From the NCBI GenBank assembly GCA_947627875.1, contig CANQXS010000011.1, positions 23,697 to 87,696 on the forward strand: a stretch of DNA of 64,000 nt. Reading direction: 5' to 3'. The stretch is from an uncultured Clostridia bacterium (GTDB taxonomy: Bacteria > Bacillota > Clostridia > Oscillospirales > Ruminococcaceae). The notes below the pieces were generated by a model. The model worked only from the letters and a program-made list of their open reading frames with translations. It did not search any database and was not told the DNA's origin. Positions 8,263 to 17,131 of the stretch are shown one piece after another (position 1 is the stretch's first letter; every line of letters starts with the position of its first letter). The position numbers and the translations under genes were made by a program.

Positions 8263-8925
8263 CTCATAAGATTTCAGCGTCGTTATCTCGCTCTCGCTCA
8301 TTATAAAATACTCCTCGACTGAGGGGCAGACCGCTCTTACCGCCTTCATAAGCTTCTTTGCGTTTTCAAGCTCGTCGCGCCTTAGCGTTACTCCCGACGG
8401 GCGGTAATGCGCGACGATGCAGCGGCTGCCGCCGTTTTTCACTACCGTTGAGATTATCATTCTTTCGGCGGCCTCGCGCTGTAAAAGCGGGCTCTTATAG
8501 CCGAATTTCTTCGTCAGGATAACCGAAAGCCCGTCGTCCAAGAGGGTGACGGCAAGCTGTTCGCCGTCTGAAGGTCTGAAAACGCTGCCGTAATAGGCGT
8601 CGAGGATAAATCGGTTGCTCAAAGCTATGCTCTTTTGCGAGGCCGTGCCGTATTCCGCATAAACCTCCGAAGCGGCTTTTATCAGGATAGCTGTGTTCCT
8701 GCCGACTCCTTTTACGCTCATAAGCTCCTCGGGCGAGGCGTCGAGGACCGCGGAAAGGCTGCCGAAGCGGTTTATCAGCGAATGCGCGAGACCGTTTGTA
8801 TCCTTTTGGGGAATGGCGTAAAACAGCAGCAGTTCGAGAAGCTGGTGAGGGTAGAGGCTGTCGGGACCGTTTTTCAGAAACTGCCCGCGCAGCCTTTGGC
8901 GGTGACCCGCGTGTTCGTTGGTCAT
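8260..8925 (-). CDS. RadC-like protein with altered JAMM motif
   Basis: 221 residues with the RadC/UPF0758 layout: a helix-hairpin-helix near 69-83 (SVKGVGRNTAILI) and a C-terminal MPN/JAB-like domain. The family's HNHPSG zinc motif is here HYRPSG (173-178), so the second histidine is replaced by Arg175; the following Asp (RRD) is kept. The zinc hydrolase activity is therefore doubtful, and the role of RadC proteins in repair is itself unproven. The ATG at 8925 follows GGGAGAGCT; upstream in-frame sequence is ignored. Confidence 0.85.
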   Translation of the reverse strand: MTNEHAGHRQRLRGQFLKNGPDSLYPHQLLELLLFYAIPQKDTNGLAHSLINRFGSLSAVLDASPEELMSVKGVGRNTAILIKAASEVYAEYGTASQKSIALSNRFILDAYYGSVFRPSDGEQLAVTLLDDGLSVILTKKFGYKSPLLQREAAERMIISTVVKNGGSRCIVAHYRPSGVTLRRDELENAKKLMKAVRAVCPSVEEYFIMSESEITTLKSYE

Positions 8926-8954
8926 AGCTCTCCCTCCCCGATTTGTATCGTTAT

Positions 8955-8984
8955 AATTATCCGCGAAAAAGCGGGATTTGTCAA
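8955..8984 (-). promoter_or_regulatory. Possible promoter of the radC-like gene
   Basis: On the minus strand TTGACA (8984-8979) is followed after 18 bp by ATAATT (8960-8955), about 30 bp before the start. Confidence 0.5.
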
Positions 8985-9144
8985 GAGGGGGCAGGCGCGG
9001 GCTTCCAACCCCTTTCGTTCCTTCCTTCAAGGCGTTTCTTTCAATAAAATGTCAGACTGTCTGCATAAAAATGAAAATCCCGCTAATACTTAACTTGAAC
9101 AGCAGAGTCTGTTATTTCTATCAAGTTTTTCCTTGGAGGTAGCT

Positions 9145-9897
9145 ATGAAAAAGGTTAAATTCAGAAGTCCCGGAAGCAAGGCGCTCTATATCACGCTTTG
9201 TGTGGGAATGCTCGCCGTAGGCGTCGCTTCGGTGGCAGGATACCGCGCAGCCGTCAATTCCATAACCGACGGTCTGATCACACCCTCTGACGAGGCGGAT
9301 ATACCCGAGATCGACTATTCCGCGGTCGACGCCGTTCTCGAGGGTATCCAAAAGGACGCGGAGGAGAATGCCCTCGCATCAGCGGGCGAGACTCCCGCAG
9401 CAGAAGCCGCTCAGCCCGAAGAAAACGCCGCCGTCGGCGAGGCGATAGTTGACATCACCGACGAGCTCGAGGCGCTCTATTACGAGCAGGCGATAATGAT
9501 GCCGGTAAACGGCGAGATAATCAACGCCTATTCCGACGGTGAGCTGGTCAAATCGTCGGGAGGGGTCTGGAAGACCCACGACGGCATAGACATAGCCGCC
9601 GAGGAGGGCACGGCGGTAAAGGCGATGACCTCGGGAACCGTAACTCAGGTTTATGACGACCCGCTCTGGGGGACCTGCGTGGTTATTGACCACGGCAACA
9701 CGATGTCGGGCTATTACTTCGGGCTCTCGGCTGCGCCCGCCGTCGCAGAGGGACAGACCGTGAACGCCGGCGATACCGTTGGCAGCGTCGGCAGCACCGC
9801 CGACATCGAATCCGACCTCGGCTCTCATATCCATTTCGCGCTGAGGTATCAGGACCAATGGATCGACCCGATAGGCTATATCGAGCCGATGAAGTAA
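9145..9897 (+). CDS. M23 family peptidase, SpoIIQ-like
   Basis: 250 residues: a short basic N-terminus, one membrane helix (about 14-32), a low-complexity acidic linker (to about 110) and a C-terminal LytM/M23 domain. Both zinc motifs are present: HDGID (HxxxD) and HIHF (HxH), so unlike some SpoIIQ proteins it could be an active endopeptidase on peptidoglycan. In spore formers such a single-pass M23 protein usually serves engulfment in the forespore; that assignment is by architecture. GGAGGT lies 4 bp before the ATG. Own terminator. Confidence 0.8.
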   Translation: MKKVKFRSPGSKALYITLCVGMLAVGVASVAGYRAAVNSITDGLITPSDEADIPEIDYSAVDAVLEGIQKDAEENALASAGETPAAEAAQPEENAAVGEAIVDITDELEALYYEQAIMMPVNGEIINAYSDGELVKSSGGVWKTHDGIDIAAEEGTAVKAMTSGTVTQVYDDPLWGTCVVIDHGNTMSGYYFGLSAAPAVAEGQTVNAGDTVGSVGSTADIESDLGSHIHFALRYQDQWIDPIGYIEPMK

Positions 9898-9906
9898 GCC
9901 GAAAAG

Positions 9907-9937
9907 AGAGCGTTTCCTTAAAGGAAGCGCTCTTTTT
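9907..9937 (+). terminator. Terminator of the M23 gene
   Basis: A 13-bp stem, AGAGCGTTTCCTT with AAGGAAGCGCTCT, is followed by TTTTT. Confidence 0.9.
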
Positions 9938-10005
9938 TATTTGTCTTATAGGAAACGCCGAAAACGCTTACTGCCCCGCTTCTTCGATTTGCCTCTTCTT
10001 ACCCC

Positions 10006-10034
10006 TTGATTATTTTCCGCGCCTGTGCTATAAT
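10006..10034 (+). promoter_or_regulatory. Promoter of the ruvC operon
   Basis: TTGATT (10006-10011), 17 bp, TATAAT (10029-10034), 41 bp before ruvC. No SOS-type box was recognised here. Confidence 0.7.
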
Positions 10035-10075
10035 ATACTGAATATTTTTGCCGGAGGGCTTAGGAGGCGGGGCTT

Positions 10076-10636
10076 TTGAGGATAATCGGCATTGACCCGG
10101 GCTATGCGACTGTCGGCTTCGGCGTCGTGGATTACGACGGCAGGAGCTTCTCGGTCGTCAATTTCGGCGCGATAACTACCGCTCCCGACGTACCCTTCGC
10201 CGAGCGCCTGATGACCATTCACACCGATATGACCGAGATACTTAAGCTTTATAAGCCCGATGCGCTTTCGGTAGAAAAGCTCTTTTTCAACACCAACCAC
10301 ACCACCGGCATAGACGTCGCTCAGGCGAGGGGAGTAATAATGCTCGCTTCGGTCCAATGCGGGGTAGAGATAAACGAATATACGCCGCTCCAGGTAAAAA
10401 ACGCGGTCGTCGGCTACGGAAGAGCCGAAAAAAGGCAGGTCCAGGAGATGGTCCGCTCGATACTTCATTTAAAAGAGGTGCCGAAGCCCGACGATACCGC
10501 CGACGCCCTCGCGCTCGCCGTCACCCACGGGCATTACGCGAGCTCGGCGGCATACGGAGAATACACAAAGCTCGCCTATAAAAGCGGCGATTACCAGAAA
10601 TACAGAAACGCTCCCAAAGGAGGGTCGAGGCAGTGA
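10076..10636 (+). CDS. ruvC: Holliday junction resolvase RuvC
   Basis: 186 residues. The dimeric endonuclease cuts four-way junctions brought to it by RuvAB. Catalytic acidic residues are visible at Asp7 (IGIDPG), Glu67 (SVEKLFF) and in the DDTADALALA segment near 139. It uses a TTG start after GGAGGCGGGG. The C-terminus is about 20 residues longer than in E. coli and basic. First gene of ruvC-ruvA-ruvB, overlapping ruvA by 4 bp. Confidence 0.95.
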   Translation: MRIIGIDPGYATVGFGVVDYDGRSFSVVNFGAITTAPDVPFAERLMTIHTDMTEILKLYKPDALSVEKLFFNTNHTTGIDVAQARGVIMLASVQCGVEINEYTPLQVKNAVVGYGRAEKRQVQEMVRSILHLKEVPKPDDTADALALAVTHGHYASSAAYGEYTKLAYKSGDYQKYRNAPKGGSRQ

Positions 10637-11241
10637 TATACAGTCTGACGGGAAGGGTCTTGAAAACGGCTCCCGATATGATAGTTATAGAATGCGGAGG
10701 AGTCGGCTACGCCTGCAAGACTACGCTCTATTCCGTGTCCGAGGTCCAGGGCAGGGAGACCGCCACGCTTTATACATATCTCGCGGTAAGGGAGGACGCC
10801 ATAGACCTCTTCGGCTTTGCGAGCGAGGAGGAGCTCGACTGCTTTAAGCTGCTTACATCCGTAAGCGGCGTCGGCTCGAAATATGCCCTCGCGATACTTT
10901 CGAGCCTCACGCCCGACCGCGCAGCTCTCGCTATAGCCTCAGAAGACGTAAAGGCGTTTACTCAGGTAAAGGGTGTAGGAACTAAAATCGCCCAGCGCAT
11001 CGTTATGGAGCTCAAGGATAAGATCGCCAAGGACTACGCCTATATAGGCGGCAGGAGCGCGCCGAACCTCGGCGGAATTTCAAAGCCGCCGTCAAACATA
11101 GCCGACGCGATAGCTGCGCTCACAGTTTTGGGGTATTCCCAGTCTGAGGCGGCTTCCTGCCTCGGGAGAATGGACGCTTCTCTGCCGGTGGACGAGCTTA
11201 TAAGGCGCGCGCTCAGAGAGCTTTCGGGCGGAAAATTTTAA
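10633..11241 (+). CDS. ruvA: Holliday junction DNA helicase subunit RuvA
   Basis: 202 residues. Tetrameric junction-binding protein that loads RuvB. OB-fold N-terminus (IYSLTGRVL), two helix-hairpin-helix motifs (LTSVSGVGSKYALAIL, FTQVKGVGTKIAQRIV) and the small C-terminal RuvB-binding domain (ALTVLGYSQSEA). GTG start overlapping the ruvC stop, so translationally coupled. Confidence 0.96.
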   Translation: MIYSLTGRVLKTAPDMIVIECGGVGYACKTTLYSVSEVQGRETATLYTYLAVREDAIDLFGFASEEELDCFKLLTSVSGVGSKYALAILSSLTPDRAALAIASEDVKAFTQVKGVGTKIAQRIVMELKDKIAKDYAYIGGRSAPNLGGISKPPSNIADAIAALTVLGYSQSEAASCLGRMDASLPVDELIRRALRELSGGKF

Positions 11242-11256
11242 CGACGGAGGGTCAAG

Positions 11257-12309
11257 ATGATAGAAACCGGCGAATTTGATTTTGAAAGCAGGATAGTGTC
11301 GCCCCAGGTCATAAACGGCGACGACTCGGATATCGATTATTCCCTCCGCCCCAAGACCCTGAGCGAATATATCGGTCAGGACAAGGTAAAAGAGAACATG
11401 TCGATCTATATCGAGGCTGCTAAGAAGCGCGGAGAGCCGCTCGACCACGTTCTGCTCTACGGACCTCCGGGTCTCGGAAAGACCACTCTTTCAAACATTA
11501 TTGCCCACGAAATGGGCGTAAACATCAGGGTCACCTCAGGACCCGCGATCGAAAAGGCGGGCGACCTTGCGGCGCTTTTGACGAGCCTTCAGGCGGGTGA
11601 CGTTCTGTTTATCGACGAGATACACCGCCTCAGCCGCGCCATTGAGGAGATACTCTATCCCGCGCTCGAGGATTTCACCATCGACCTGATGATAGGAAAC
11701 GGACCCGCGGCGCGCTCGATAAGGATAGATTTGCCGAAATTCACGCTTATAGGCGCGACTACCCGTTCGGGGCAGCTCTCGGCTCCGCTCAGAGACAGGT
11801 TCGGGATAATCCAGCGGCTCGAGCTTTATTCCGCCGACGACCTCGCCGAAATAATACAGCGCTCGGCGGTAATTCTCGGCGTTGCAATAGACCGCGAAGG
11901 AGCTTATGAGCTCGCCTCCCGCTCGAGGGGGACCCCGCGAATCGCAAACCGCTTCTTAAAGCGCGTACGCGACTACGCCGACGTTATGGGCGACGGAAGG
12001 ATAACCAAGGACATAGCAAAAATCGCCCTCGACCGAATGGAGGTAGATTCCCTCGGGCTCGATTCTCTTGACAAGAGAATGCTCTCGATGATAATTTCGG
12101 GCTATAACGGCGGACCCGTCGGGCTCGAGACCCTCGCCTCGGCTATCGGCGAGGAGGCGGTAACGCTCGAAGACGTATGCGAGCCGTTTTTGATGCAGCT
12201 CGGCTTTCTGGCAAGGACCCCGCGCGGCAGATGCGCCACCGACCTCGCCTATAAGCACCTCGGCATACCGAAGACCTCTTCGGACGACGGGCAGACCTCG
12301 CTGCTGTAA
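11257..12309 (+). CDS. ruvB: Holliday junction branch-migration ATPase RuvB
   Basis: 350 residues, standard length. AAA+ motor: Walker [11 protein letters not shown] (about 69-78), Walker [10 protein letters not shown], sensor [18 protein letters not shown] with the arginine finger region, and the C-terminal winged helix (RTPRGR). GGAGGG precedes the ATG. Third gene of the ruv operon. Confidence 0.97.
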   Translation: MIETGEFDFESRIVSPQVINGDDSDIDYSLRPKTLSEYIGQDKVKENMSIYIEAAKKRGEPLDHVLLYGPPGLGKTTLSNIIAHEMGVNIRVTSGPAIEKAGDLAALLTSLQAGDVLFIDEIHRLSRAIEEILYPALEDFTIDLMIGNGPAARSIRIDLPKFTLIGATTRSGQLSAPLRDRFGIIQRLELYSADDLAEIIQRSAVILGVAIDREGAYELASRSRGTPRIANRFLKRVRDYADVMGDGRITKDIAKIALDRMEVDSLGLDSLDKRMLSMIISGYNGGPVGLETLASAIGEEAVTLEDVCEPFLMQLGFLARTPRGRCATDLAYKHLGIPKTSSDDGQTSLL

Positions 12310-12336
12310 TTCTTTCTCAAAAGGGGAATTCATAAT

Positions 12337-13701
12337 ATGACAAAGCTGTTTACCGACGACGGCGTGAGCGGACGCGCCGTGACCGAGCTCAGCTGCGAGA
12401 CCGCTATGGCGGTCGGCAGGGCGCTTTCGGTCATTATGCAGAACCGCAGCGGCAGACCCGCGAAGATACTTATAGGGCGCGACACGAGGATATCTGGCGA
12501 GATACTCGCAGCTTCGCTTGCGGCGGGGTGCTGCTCTGCGGGAGCCGAAGCCCGCTTGCTGGGGGTTGTGCCTCTGCCGGCGGTCTCGTATCTCTGCGAA
12601 AAATATTCCGCCGACGCCGGCGTTATGATAAGCGCCTCGCGGCATTCCTTTGAATTCAACGGGATAAAGATCTTCGACGGCAGCGGCTATAACCTTTCTC
12701 AGCAGCTTTTAGCCGAAATAGAGCGCCTTGTAACGGAATCCCCCGATGAGATGACCTGTTCGGGCGGCGAGGCGATAGGAAACATCGTCTGCGAGAAAAA
12801 CGCCGAGTGGGACTATGTAAGAGGGCTGATGAAGCGAATCGACGCCGACCTCGACAGAATGAGGATAGTAGTCGACTGCGCCAACGGAGCGGTAAGCGGC
12901 GCCGCCGAAAAATTCTTCCGCGGGATAGGCGCAAACGTTATACTTATAAACAGCGAGCCCGACGGGCTCAATATCAACAAAAACTGCGGCACCGAGGACC
13001 TCGAACCTCTTCAGAAGAGCGTTGTCGACAACCGCGCACAGGCGGGTCTTGCCTTTGACGGCGACGGCGGGCGCTGCGTTATGGTCGACGAAAAGGGCAG
13101 AGTTATGGACGGCGACAGAATGACCGCGCTTCTCGCCCTTTCGATGAAAACGGAGCAGAAGCTCAACGCCAACACCTGCGTTGTCTCCCAGGCTTCAAAC
13201 CTCGGCTTCTTCCGCTGGGCAAAGGAAAACGGCATAGTCGTTTCCGCGGCGCCCGCGGCGGGGGTAAGGCATATCGTCGAGAGAATGCTCATCGGCGACT
13301 ACAGCCTCGGCGGCAGCCCCTCTGGTCATATAATCCTTTCTGATTTCGCCAAGACCCCCGACGGTCAGCTCGCCGGCGCGAAGATACTCGAGATCCTCAA
13401 GAGAAGCGGGCGGAAGATGTCGGAGCTCTTTGAAATATACGAGCCCTATCCGCAGGTGCATCTGAACATAGAGCTCAGACCGGAATACGCCGGAAAATGG
13501 CAGGATGTTCCCGCCGTTAAGGAGATAATAGATTTTTGCAGCCAGAAGCTCGAGGGCGACGGCAGGGTTTTCGTCCGCGAATCGTCGACGAGCCCGATGC
13601 TCAGAATAATCGCCGAGGGCAGAGACCGCGACACCGTCTGGCAGTATGCTCAGGCTATAGCCAAGGCGGTAAAAGACAACGTCGGATATCGGGAGGAGTA
13701 G
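12337..13701 (+). CDS. Divergent phosphoglucosamine/phosphomannomutase-family protein
   Basis: 454 residues with the alpha-D-phosphohexomutase fold over its whole length. The phosphoserine is kept (Ser101 in ISASRHS), but the surrounding motif is normally SASHNP. The metal loop reads DGDGGR (241-246) instead of DGDxDR, losing one Mg ligand. The sugar-specificity loop reads GGSPSGH instead of GGEQSGH, and the phosphate loop reads RESSTSPMLR instead of RxSGTEPxxR. The N-terminus also lacks the GTDGxRG signature. It is probably a paralogue with reduced or changed activity rather than the housekeeping GlmM. Co-directional with ruvB and the next methyltransferase gene. Confidence 0.8.
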   Translation: MTKLFTDDGVSGRAVTELSCETAMAVGRALSVIMQNRSGRPAKILIGRDTRISGEILAASLAAGCCSAGAEARLLGVVPLPAVSYLCEKYSADAGVMISASRHSFEFNGIKIFDGSGYNLSQQLLAEIERLVTESPDEMTCSGGEAIGNIVCEKNAEWDYVRGLMKRIDADLDRMRIVVDCANGAVSGAAEKFFRGIGANVILINSEPDGLNINKNCGTEDLEPLQKSVVDNRAQAGLAFDGDGGRCVMVDEKGRVMDGDRMTALLALSMKTEQKLNANTCVVSQASNLGFFRWAKENGIVVSAAPAAGVRHIVERMLIGDYSLGGSPSGHIILSDFAKTPDGQLAGAKILEILKRSGRKMSELFEIYEPYPQVHLNIELRPEYAGKWQDVPAVKEIIDFCSQKLEGDGRVFVRESSTSPMLRIIAEGRDRDTVWQYAQAIAKAVKDNVGYREE

Positions 13702-13710
13702 AAAAGCCGA

Positions 13711-14577
13711 ATGAGAACCGCATCTGATTGGACGGACTACAGGCTTATCGACGCCTCCGACGGAATGAGGCTCGAAAGCTGGGCGGGAAAGACCCTTTCG
13801 CGCCCCGACCCGCAGGTGATCTGGAAGACCGAGCGCCGCAATCCCCTCTGGAACTGCTGCGACGCCGTTTATCACCGCTCCGACAGGGGCGGCGGGAGCT
13901 GGGAATTCCGCAAAAAGCTCCCCGAGAGCTGGAAAGTGGGCTATAAGGGGCTTACCTTTATTATCCGCCCGACGGGCTTCAAGCATACGGGGCTCTTTCC
14001 CGAGCAGGCGGTCAACTGGGACCTTGCCCGCGAAATGATAAGCTCTGCCGGAAGACCGATAAGCGTTCTGAATCTCTTTGCCTATACCGGCGGGGCGACC
14101 CTTGCCTGTGCGAGCGCGGGCGCGAGCGTCTGCCACGTTGACGCCTCAAAGGGAATGGTTCAGTGGGCGAGGGACAACGCCGCGGCTTCGGGGCTATCGG
14201 ATAAGCCGATACGCTGGATAGTCGACGACTGCGGAAAGTTCGTAGAGCGCGAAATAAGGCGCGGAAGGACCTACGACGCGATTATTATGGACCCTCCGAG
14301 CTACGGAAGAGGACCTTCGGGCGAGGTCTGGAAGCTTGAAGACAGCATTTACGACCTTTTAACGCTCTGCGTAAAGCTTATGAGCGATAAGCCGCTCTTC
14401 TTCCTTCTCAACAGCTACACCGCCGGGCTCTCTCCGTCGGTAATGTCATATATGCTCGGGGCGCTTTTAAAGCCGAAGTTCGGCGGAAGCGTCAGCGCCG
14501 ACGAGATAGGGCTTTTGGTCGAGGAAAAGAAGATGTCGCTTCCCGCGGGGAGCACGGCTGTCTGGACAAATGATTAG
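13711..14577 (+). CDS. Class I SAM-dependent methyltransferase, RlmI-like
   Basis: 288 residues with a Rossmann SAM site (LNLFAYTGGATLACASAG, near 130) and the acidic acceptor (CHVDASKG). The DPPSYGRG motif resembles the NPP/DPP catalytic loop of nucleic-acid methyltransferases. It resembles proteins annotated as 23S rRNA cytosine-C5 methyltransferases of the RlmI type, but lacks an obvious N-terminal PUA domain. Target therefore uncertain. It begins 9 bp after the glmM-like stop. Confidence 0.8.
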   Translation: MRTASDWTDYRLIDASDGMRLESWAGKTLSRPDPQVIWKTERRNPLWNCCDAVYHRSDRGGGSWEFRKKLPESWKVGYKGLTFIIRPTGFKHTGLFPEQAVNWDLAREMISSAGRPISVLNLFAYTGGATLACASAGASVCHVDASKGMVQWARDNAAASGLSDKPIRWIVDDCGKFVEREIRRGRTYDAIIMDPPSYGRGPSGEVWKLEDSIYDLLTLCVKLMSDKPLFFLLNSYTAGLSPSVMSYMLGALLKPKFGGSVSADEIGLLVEEKKMSLPAGSTAVWTND

Positions 14578-14594
14578 AGATTGGTGAATTTGAA

Positions 14595-15449
14595 TTGGAT
14601 AAGTTTATTCGGATAAACAACGTGACGTTCAGCTATGTGAACGACTACGACGACCCGCCTACCAAAAACACCGTTTTGCGCGGGGTGTCCCTCGGGATAG
14701 ACAGGGGCGAGTTCGTAGCGGTACTCGGGCATAACGGCTCGGGGAAATCCACCCTTGCGAAGCTTCTGAACGCGATAAACCTTCCCGAAACGGGCGAGGT
14801 TCTTGTAAACGGCATAAACACCGCCGACGAGCAGCGGCTTTACGATATAAGGCGGACCGTCGGAATGGTATTTCAGAATCCCGACAACCAGATAGTCGCG
14901 ACGGTAGTCGAGGAAGACGTCGCATTCGCGCTCGAAAACATAGGCGTAGAGCCCTCCGAGATACGCAGGAGGGTCGACGAAGCGCTTAAAACCGTCGGGA
15001 TGTATGAATACCGCGAGCATGCCCCCCATAAGCTTTCGGGCGGGCAGAAGCAGCGTATCGCTATTGCCGGAGTGTTGGCTATGCAGCCCGAGTGCATCGT
15101 CCTCGACGAGCCGACGGCTATGCTCGACCCGATAGGGCGCCGCGAGATAATGAACACGATAAAAAAGCTCAATTCCGAGGGCGTTACGATAATTCTGATA
15201 ACGCATTATATGGAGGAAGCCGCGCAGGCGGGCAGAGTCGTAGTCATGGACGACGGAAAGGTGATCGCCGACGACGTTCCGAAAAAGGTATTTTCTCAGG
15301 CGGAGAAGCTCAAAGCCGTCGGGCTCGACGTCCCGGGAGTCACCGAGCTGACCCATTCGCTGATAAAGGCGGGGATAAAGCTCCCCGACGACGTCATAAC
15401 CGAGGACGAGTGCGTCGACTGCCTCTATAACCTACTCAAGAAAGGCTGA
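14595..15449 (+). CDS. ecfA1: ECF transporter ATPase EcfA1
   Basis: 284 residues. Walker A GHNGSGKST, Q-loop VFQNPDNQ, signature LSGGQKQR and Walker B CIVLDEPTAMLDP are all present. Together with EcfA2 and EcfT it forms the shared energising module that powers vitamin-binding S components such as the QueT-like proteins in this window. TTG start inferred from the alignment of the N-terminus (DKFIRINNVTFSY) because no good ATG exists. Confidence 0.95.
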   Translation: MDKFIRINNVTFSYVNDYDDPPTKNTVLRGVSLGIDRGEFVAVLGHNGSGKSTLAKLLNAINLPETGEVLVNGINTADEQRLYDIRRTVGMVFQNPDNQIVATVVEEDVAFALENIGVEPSEIRRRVDEALKTVGMYEYREHAPHKLSGGQKQRIAIAGVLAMQPECIVLDEPTAMLDPIGRREIMNTIKKLNSEGVTIILITHYMEEAAQAGRVVVMDDGKVIADDVPKKVFSQAEKLKAVGLDVPGVTELTHSLIKAGIKLPDDVITEDECVDCLYNLLKKG

Positions 15450-15456
15450 CCGATTT

Positions 15457-16320
15457 TTGGGAATAATCAGGACAGAAGACCTTACCTATGTTTACGGCGA
15501 AGGAACGCCGTTCCGCAAGGTCGCTATAGACAAAATAAATATAGATATCGACGAGGGCGAGATAGTCGGAGTTATAGGTCATACCGGCTCGGGCAAGTCC
15601 ACTCTTATGCAGCACCTCAACGGGCTTTTAAAGCCGACCTCGGGGAAGGTATATATCGACGGCGAGGAGCTCTTTGCCGATAAATCGCGCCTAAAGGATA
15701 TACGCTTTAAGGTCGGGCTGGTGTTCCAATACCCCGAGTATCAGCTCTTTGAGGAGACTGTTTATAAAGACATCGCTTTCGGACCTAAGAATATGGGTCT
15801 CGGCGAAGACGAGATAGACCGCAGAGTCCGCGAGACGGCAAGGCTCGTAGGTCTCGGGGAGGAGCTCCTCGAAAAATCGCCGTTCGAGCTTTCGGGCGGT
15901 CAGAAAAGGCGGGTCGCGATAGCGGGAGTTATGGCTATGGAGCCGAAGGTCCTTATACTCGACGAGCCTACGGCGGGTCTTGACCCGAGAGGCAGAGACC
16001 GCATTCTGGGACTTATAAAGGAATACCACGCCGAAAAGGGAACGACGGTGCTTTTGGTCTCGCATTCTATGGAAGACGTAGCCAAAACCGTCTCGAAGAT
16101 ACTCGTTCTGAGCGACGCGAAGGTTTTTATGTATTCCGACCGCTCGAGCGTTTTTGCAAGAGCCGACGAGCTAACCTCGATGGGGCTTACCGTCCCGCAG
16201 GTAACAAGGGTGTTCGACAGGCTCAGGGCTATGGGAATAGAGTTTGACGACGAGGTGTTCAGCGTAGATTACGCAAAGGACCTGGTCCTAAAGCTCTTGG
16301 AGGAAAAAAGGAGACATTGA
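15457..16320 (+). CDS. ecfA2: ECF transporter ATPase EcfA2
   Basis: 287 residues, paralogue of the preceding gene. Walker A GHTGSGKST, Q-loop VFQYPEYQLF, signature LSGGQKRR, Walker B VLILDEPTAGLDP. The extended C-terminal region of ECF ATPases that makes the A1/A2 contact is present. TTG start, 7 bp after ecfA1. Confidence 0.95.
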   Translation: MGIIRTEDLTYVYGEGTPFRKVAIDKINIDIDEGEIVGVIGHTGSGKSTLMQHLNGLLKPTSGKVYIDGEELFADKSRLKDIRFKVGLVFQYPEYQLFEETVYKDIAFGPKNMGLGEDEIDRRVRETARLVGLGEELLEKSPFELSGGQKRRVAIAGVMAMEPKVLILDEPTAGLDPRGRDRILGLIKEYHAEKGTTVLLVSHSMEDVAKTVSKILVLSDAKVFMYSDRSSVFARADELTSMGLTVPQVTRVFDRLRAMGIEFDDEVFSVDYAKDLVLKLLEEKRRH

Positions 16321-16321
16321 T

Positions 16322-17131
16322 TTGATCAAGGATATTACGATAGGTCAGTTCTTCCCCGGAAAGTCGGTTATCCACCGGCTCGACCCGCGGATAAAGCTTC
16401 TTCTGACCGTTATGTATATTGTTATGCTCTTTATCGCTAAGAGCTTTTCGGGGCTCGGGGTAGGGATAGTCTTTATGCTTATAAGCTTCCTGCTCTCGGG
16501 GATACCGATAAAGATGATGCTGAAGTCGATAAAGCCGATCGTCCCGATAATTATTTTTACCGGAATACTCAACCTCTTTTTCATCTCGTCGGGAGACGTA
16601 CTCTTTGAATGGAAGTTCATAAAGATAACGAGCGGCGGCGTCACTACTATGGTGTTTATGGCAGTGAGGATAATTCTGCTTATCTGCGGGACCTCGCTTC
16701 TGACCTACACCACTTCCCCGATAACCCTTACCGACGCTATCGAGCGTATTCTCTCGCCCTTAAAGGTGATAAAGTTCCCCGCCCACGAAATAGCTATGAT
16801 GATGACGATAGCTCTCCGCTTTATCCCGACGCTTATAGAAGAGACCGACAAGATAATGTCTGCTCAAAAGGCGCGCGGAGCCGACCTCGAAACCGGAAGC
16901 CTCATAAAGCGCGCAAAGGCGCTCATACCTATACTGATACCGCTCTTTGTTTCGGCTTTCAGAAGGGCAGAGGAGCTCGCTCTCGCGATGGAATGCCGCT
17001 GCTATCACGGCGGAGAGGGCAGAACAAGGCTGAAGCAGCTCAAAACCGCCCCGCGCGACTATGTCGCGGTGGCAATAGGAGCCCTGTTCATCGCGGCGGT
17101 GATACTTCTCAACAGGTTCTCGCCGATATGA
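16322..17131 (+). CDS. ecfT: ECF transporter transmembrane subunit EcfT
   Basis: 269 residues with four to six membrane helices and the T-component coupling helices. An Ala-Arg-Gly motif is visible in SAQKARGADLE; the second coupling motif is changed to ECRCYHGGEGR. TTG start after AAAGGAGA, directly behind ecfA2. Its stop overlaps the truA start, a common arrangement in Firmicutes (ecfA1-ecfA2-ecfT-truA). Confidence 0.95.
   Translation: MIKDITIGQFFPGKSVIHRLDPRIKLLLTVMYIVMLFIAKSFSGLGVGIVFMLISFLLSGIPIKMMLKSIKPIVPIIIFTGILNLFFISSGDVLFEWKFIKITSGGVTTMVFMAVRIILLICGTSLLTYTTSPITLTDAIERILSPLKVIKFPAHEIAMMMTIALRFIPTLIEETDKIMSAQKARGADLETGSLIKRAKALIPILIPLFVSAFRRAEELALAMECRCYHGGEGRTRLKQLKTAPRDYVAVAIGALFIAAVILLNRFSPI

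Noticed and set aside
16609..17127. Long upstream extension of truA
   Set aside because: It overlaps ecfT in another frame and has no similarity to TruA; the ATG at 17128 gives the family's normal start.
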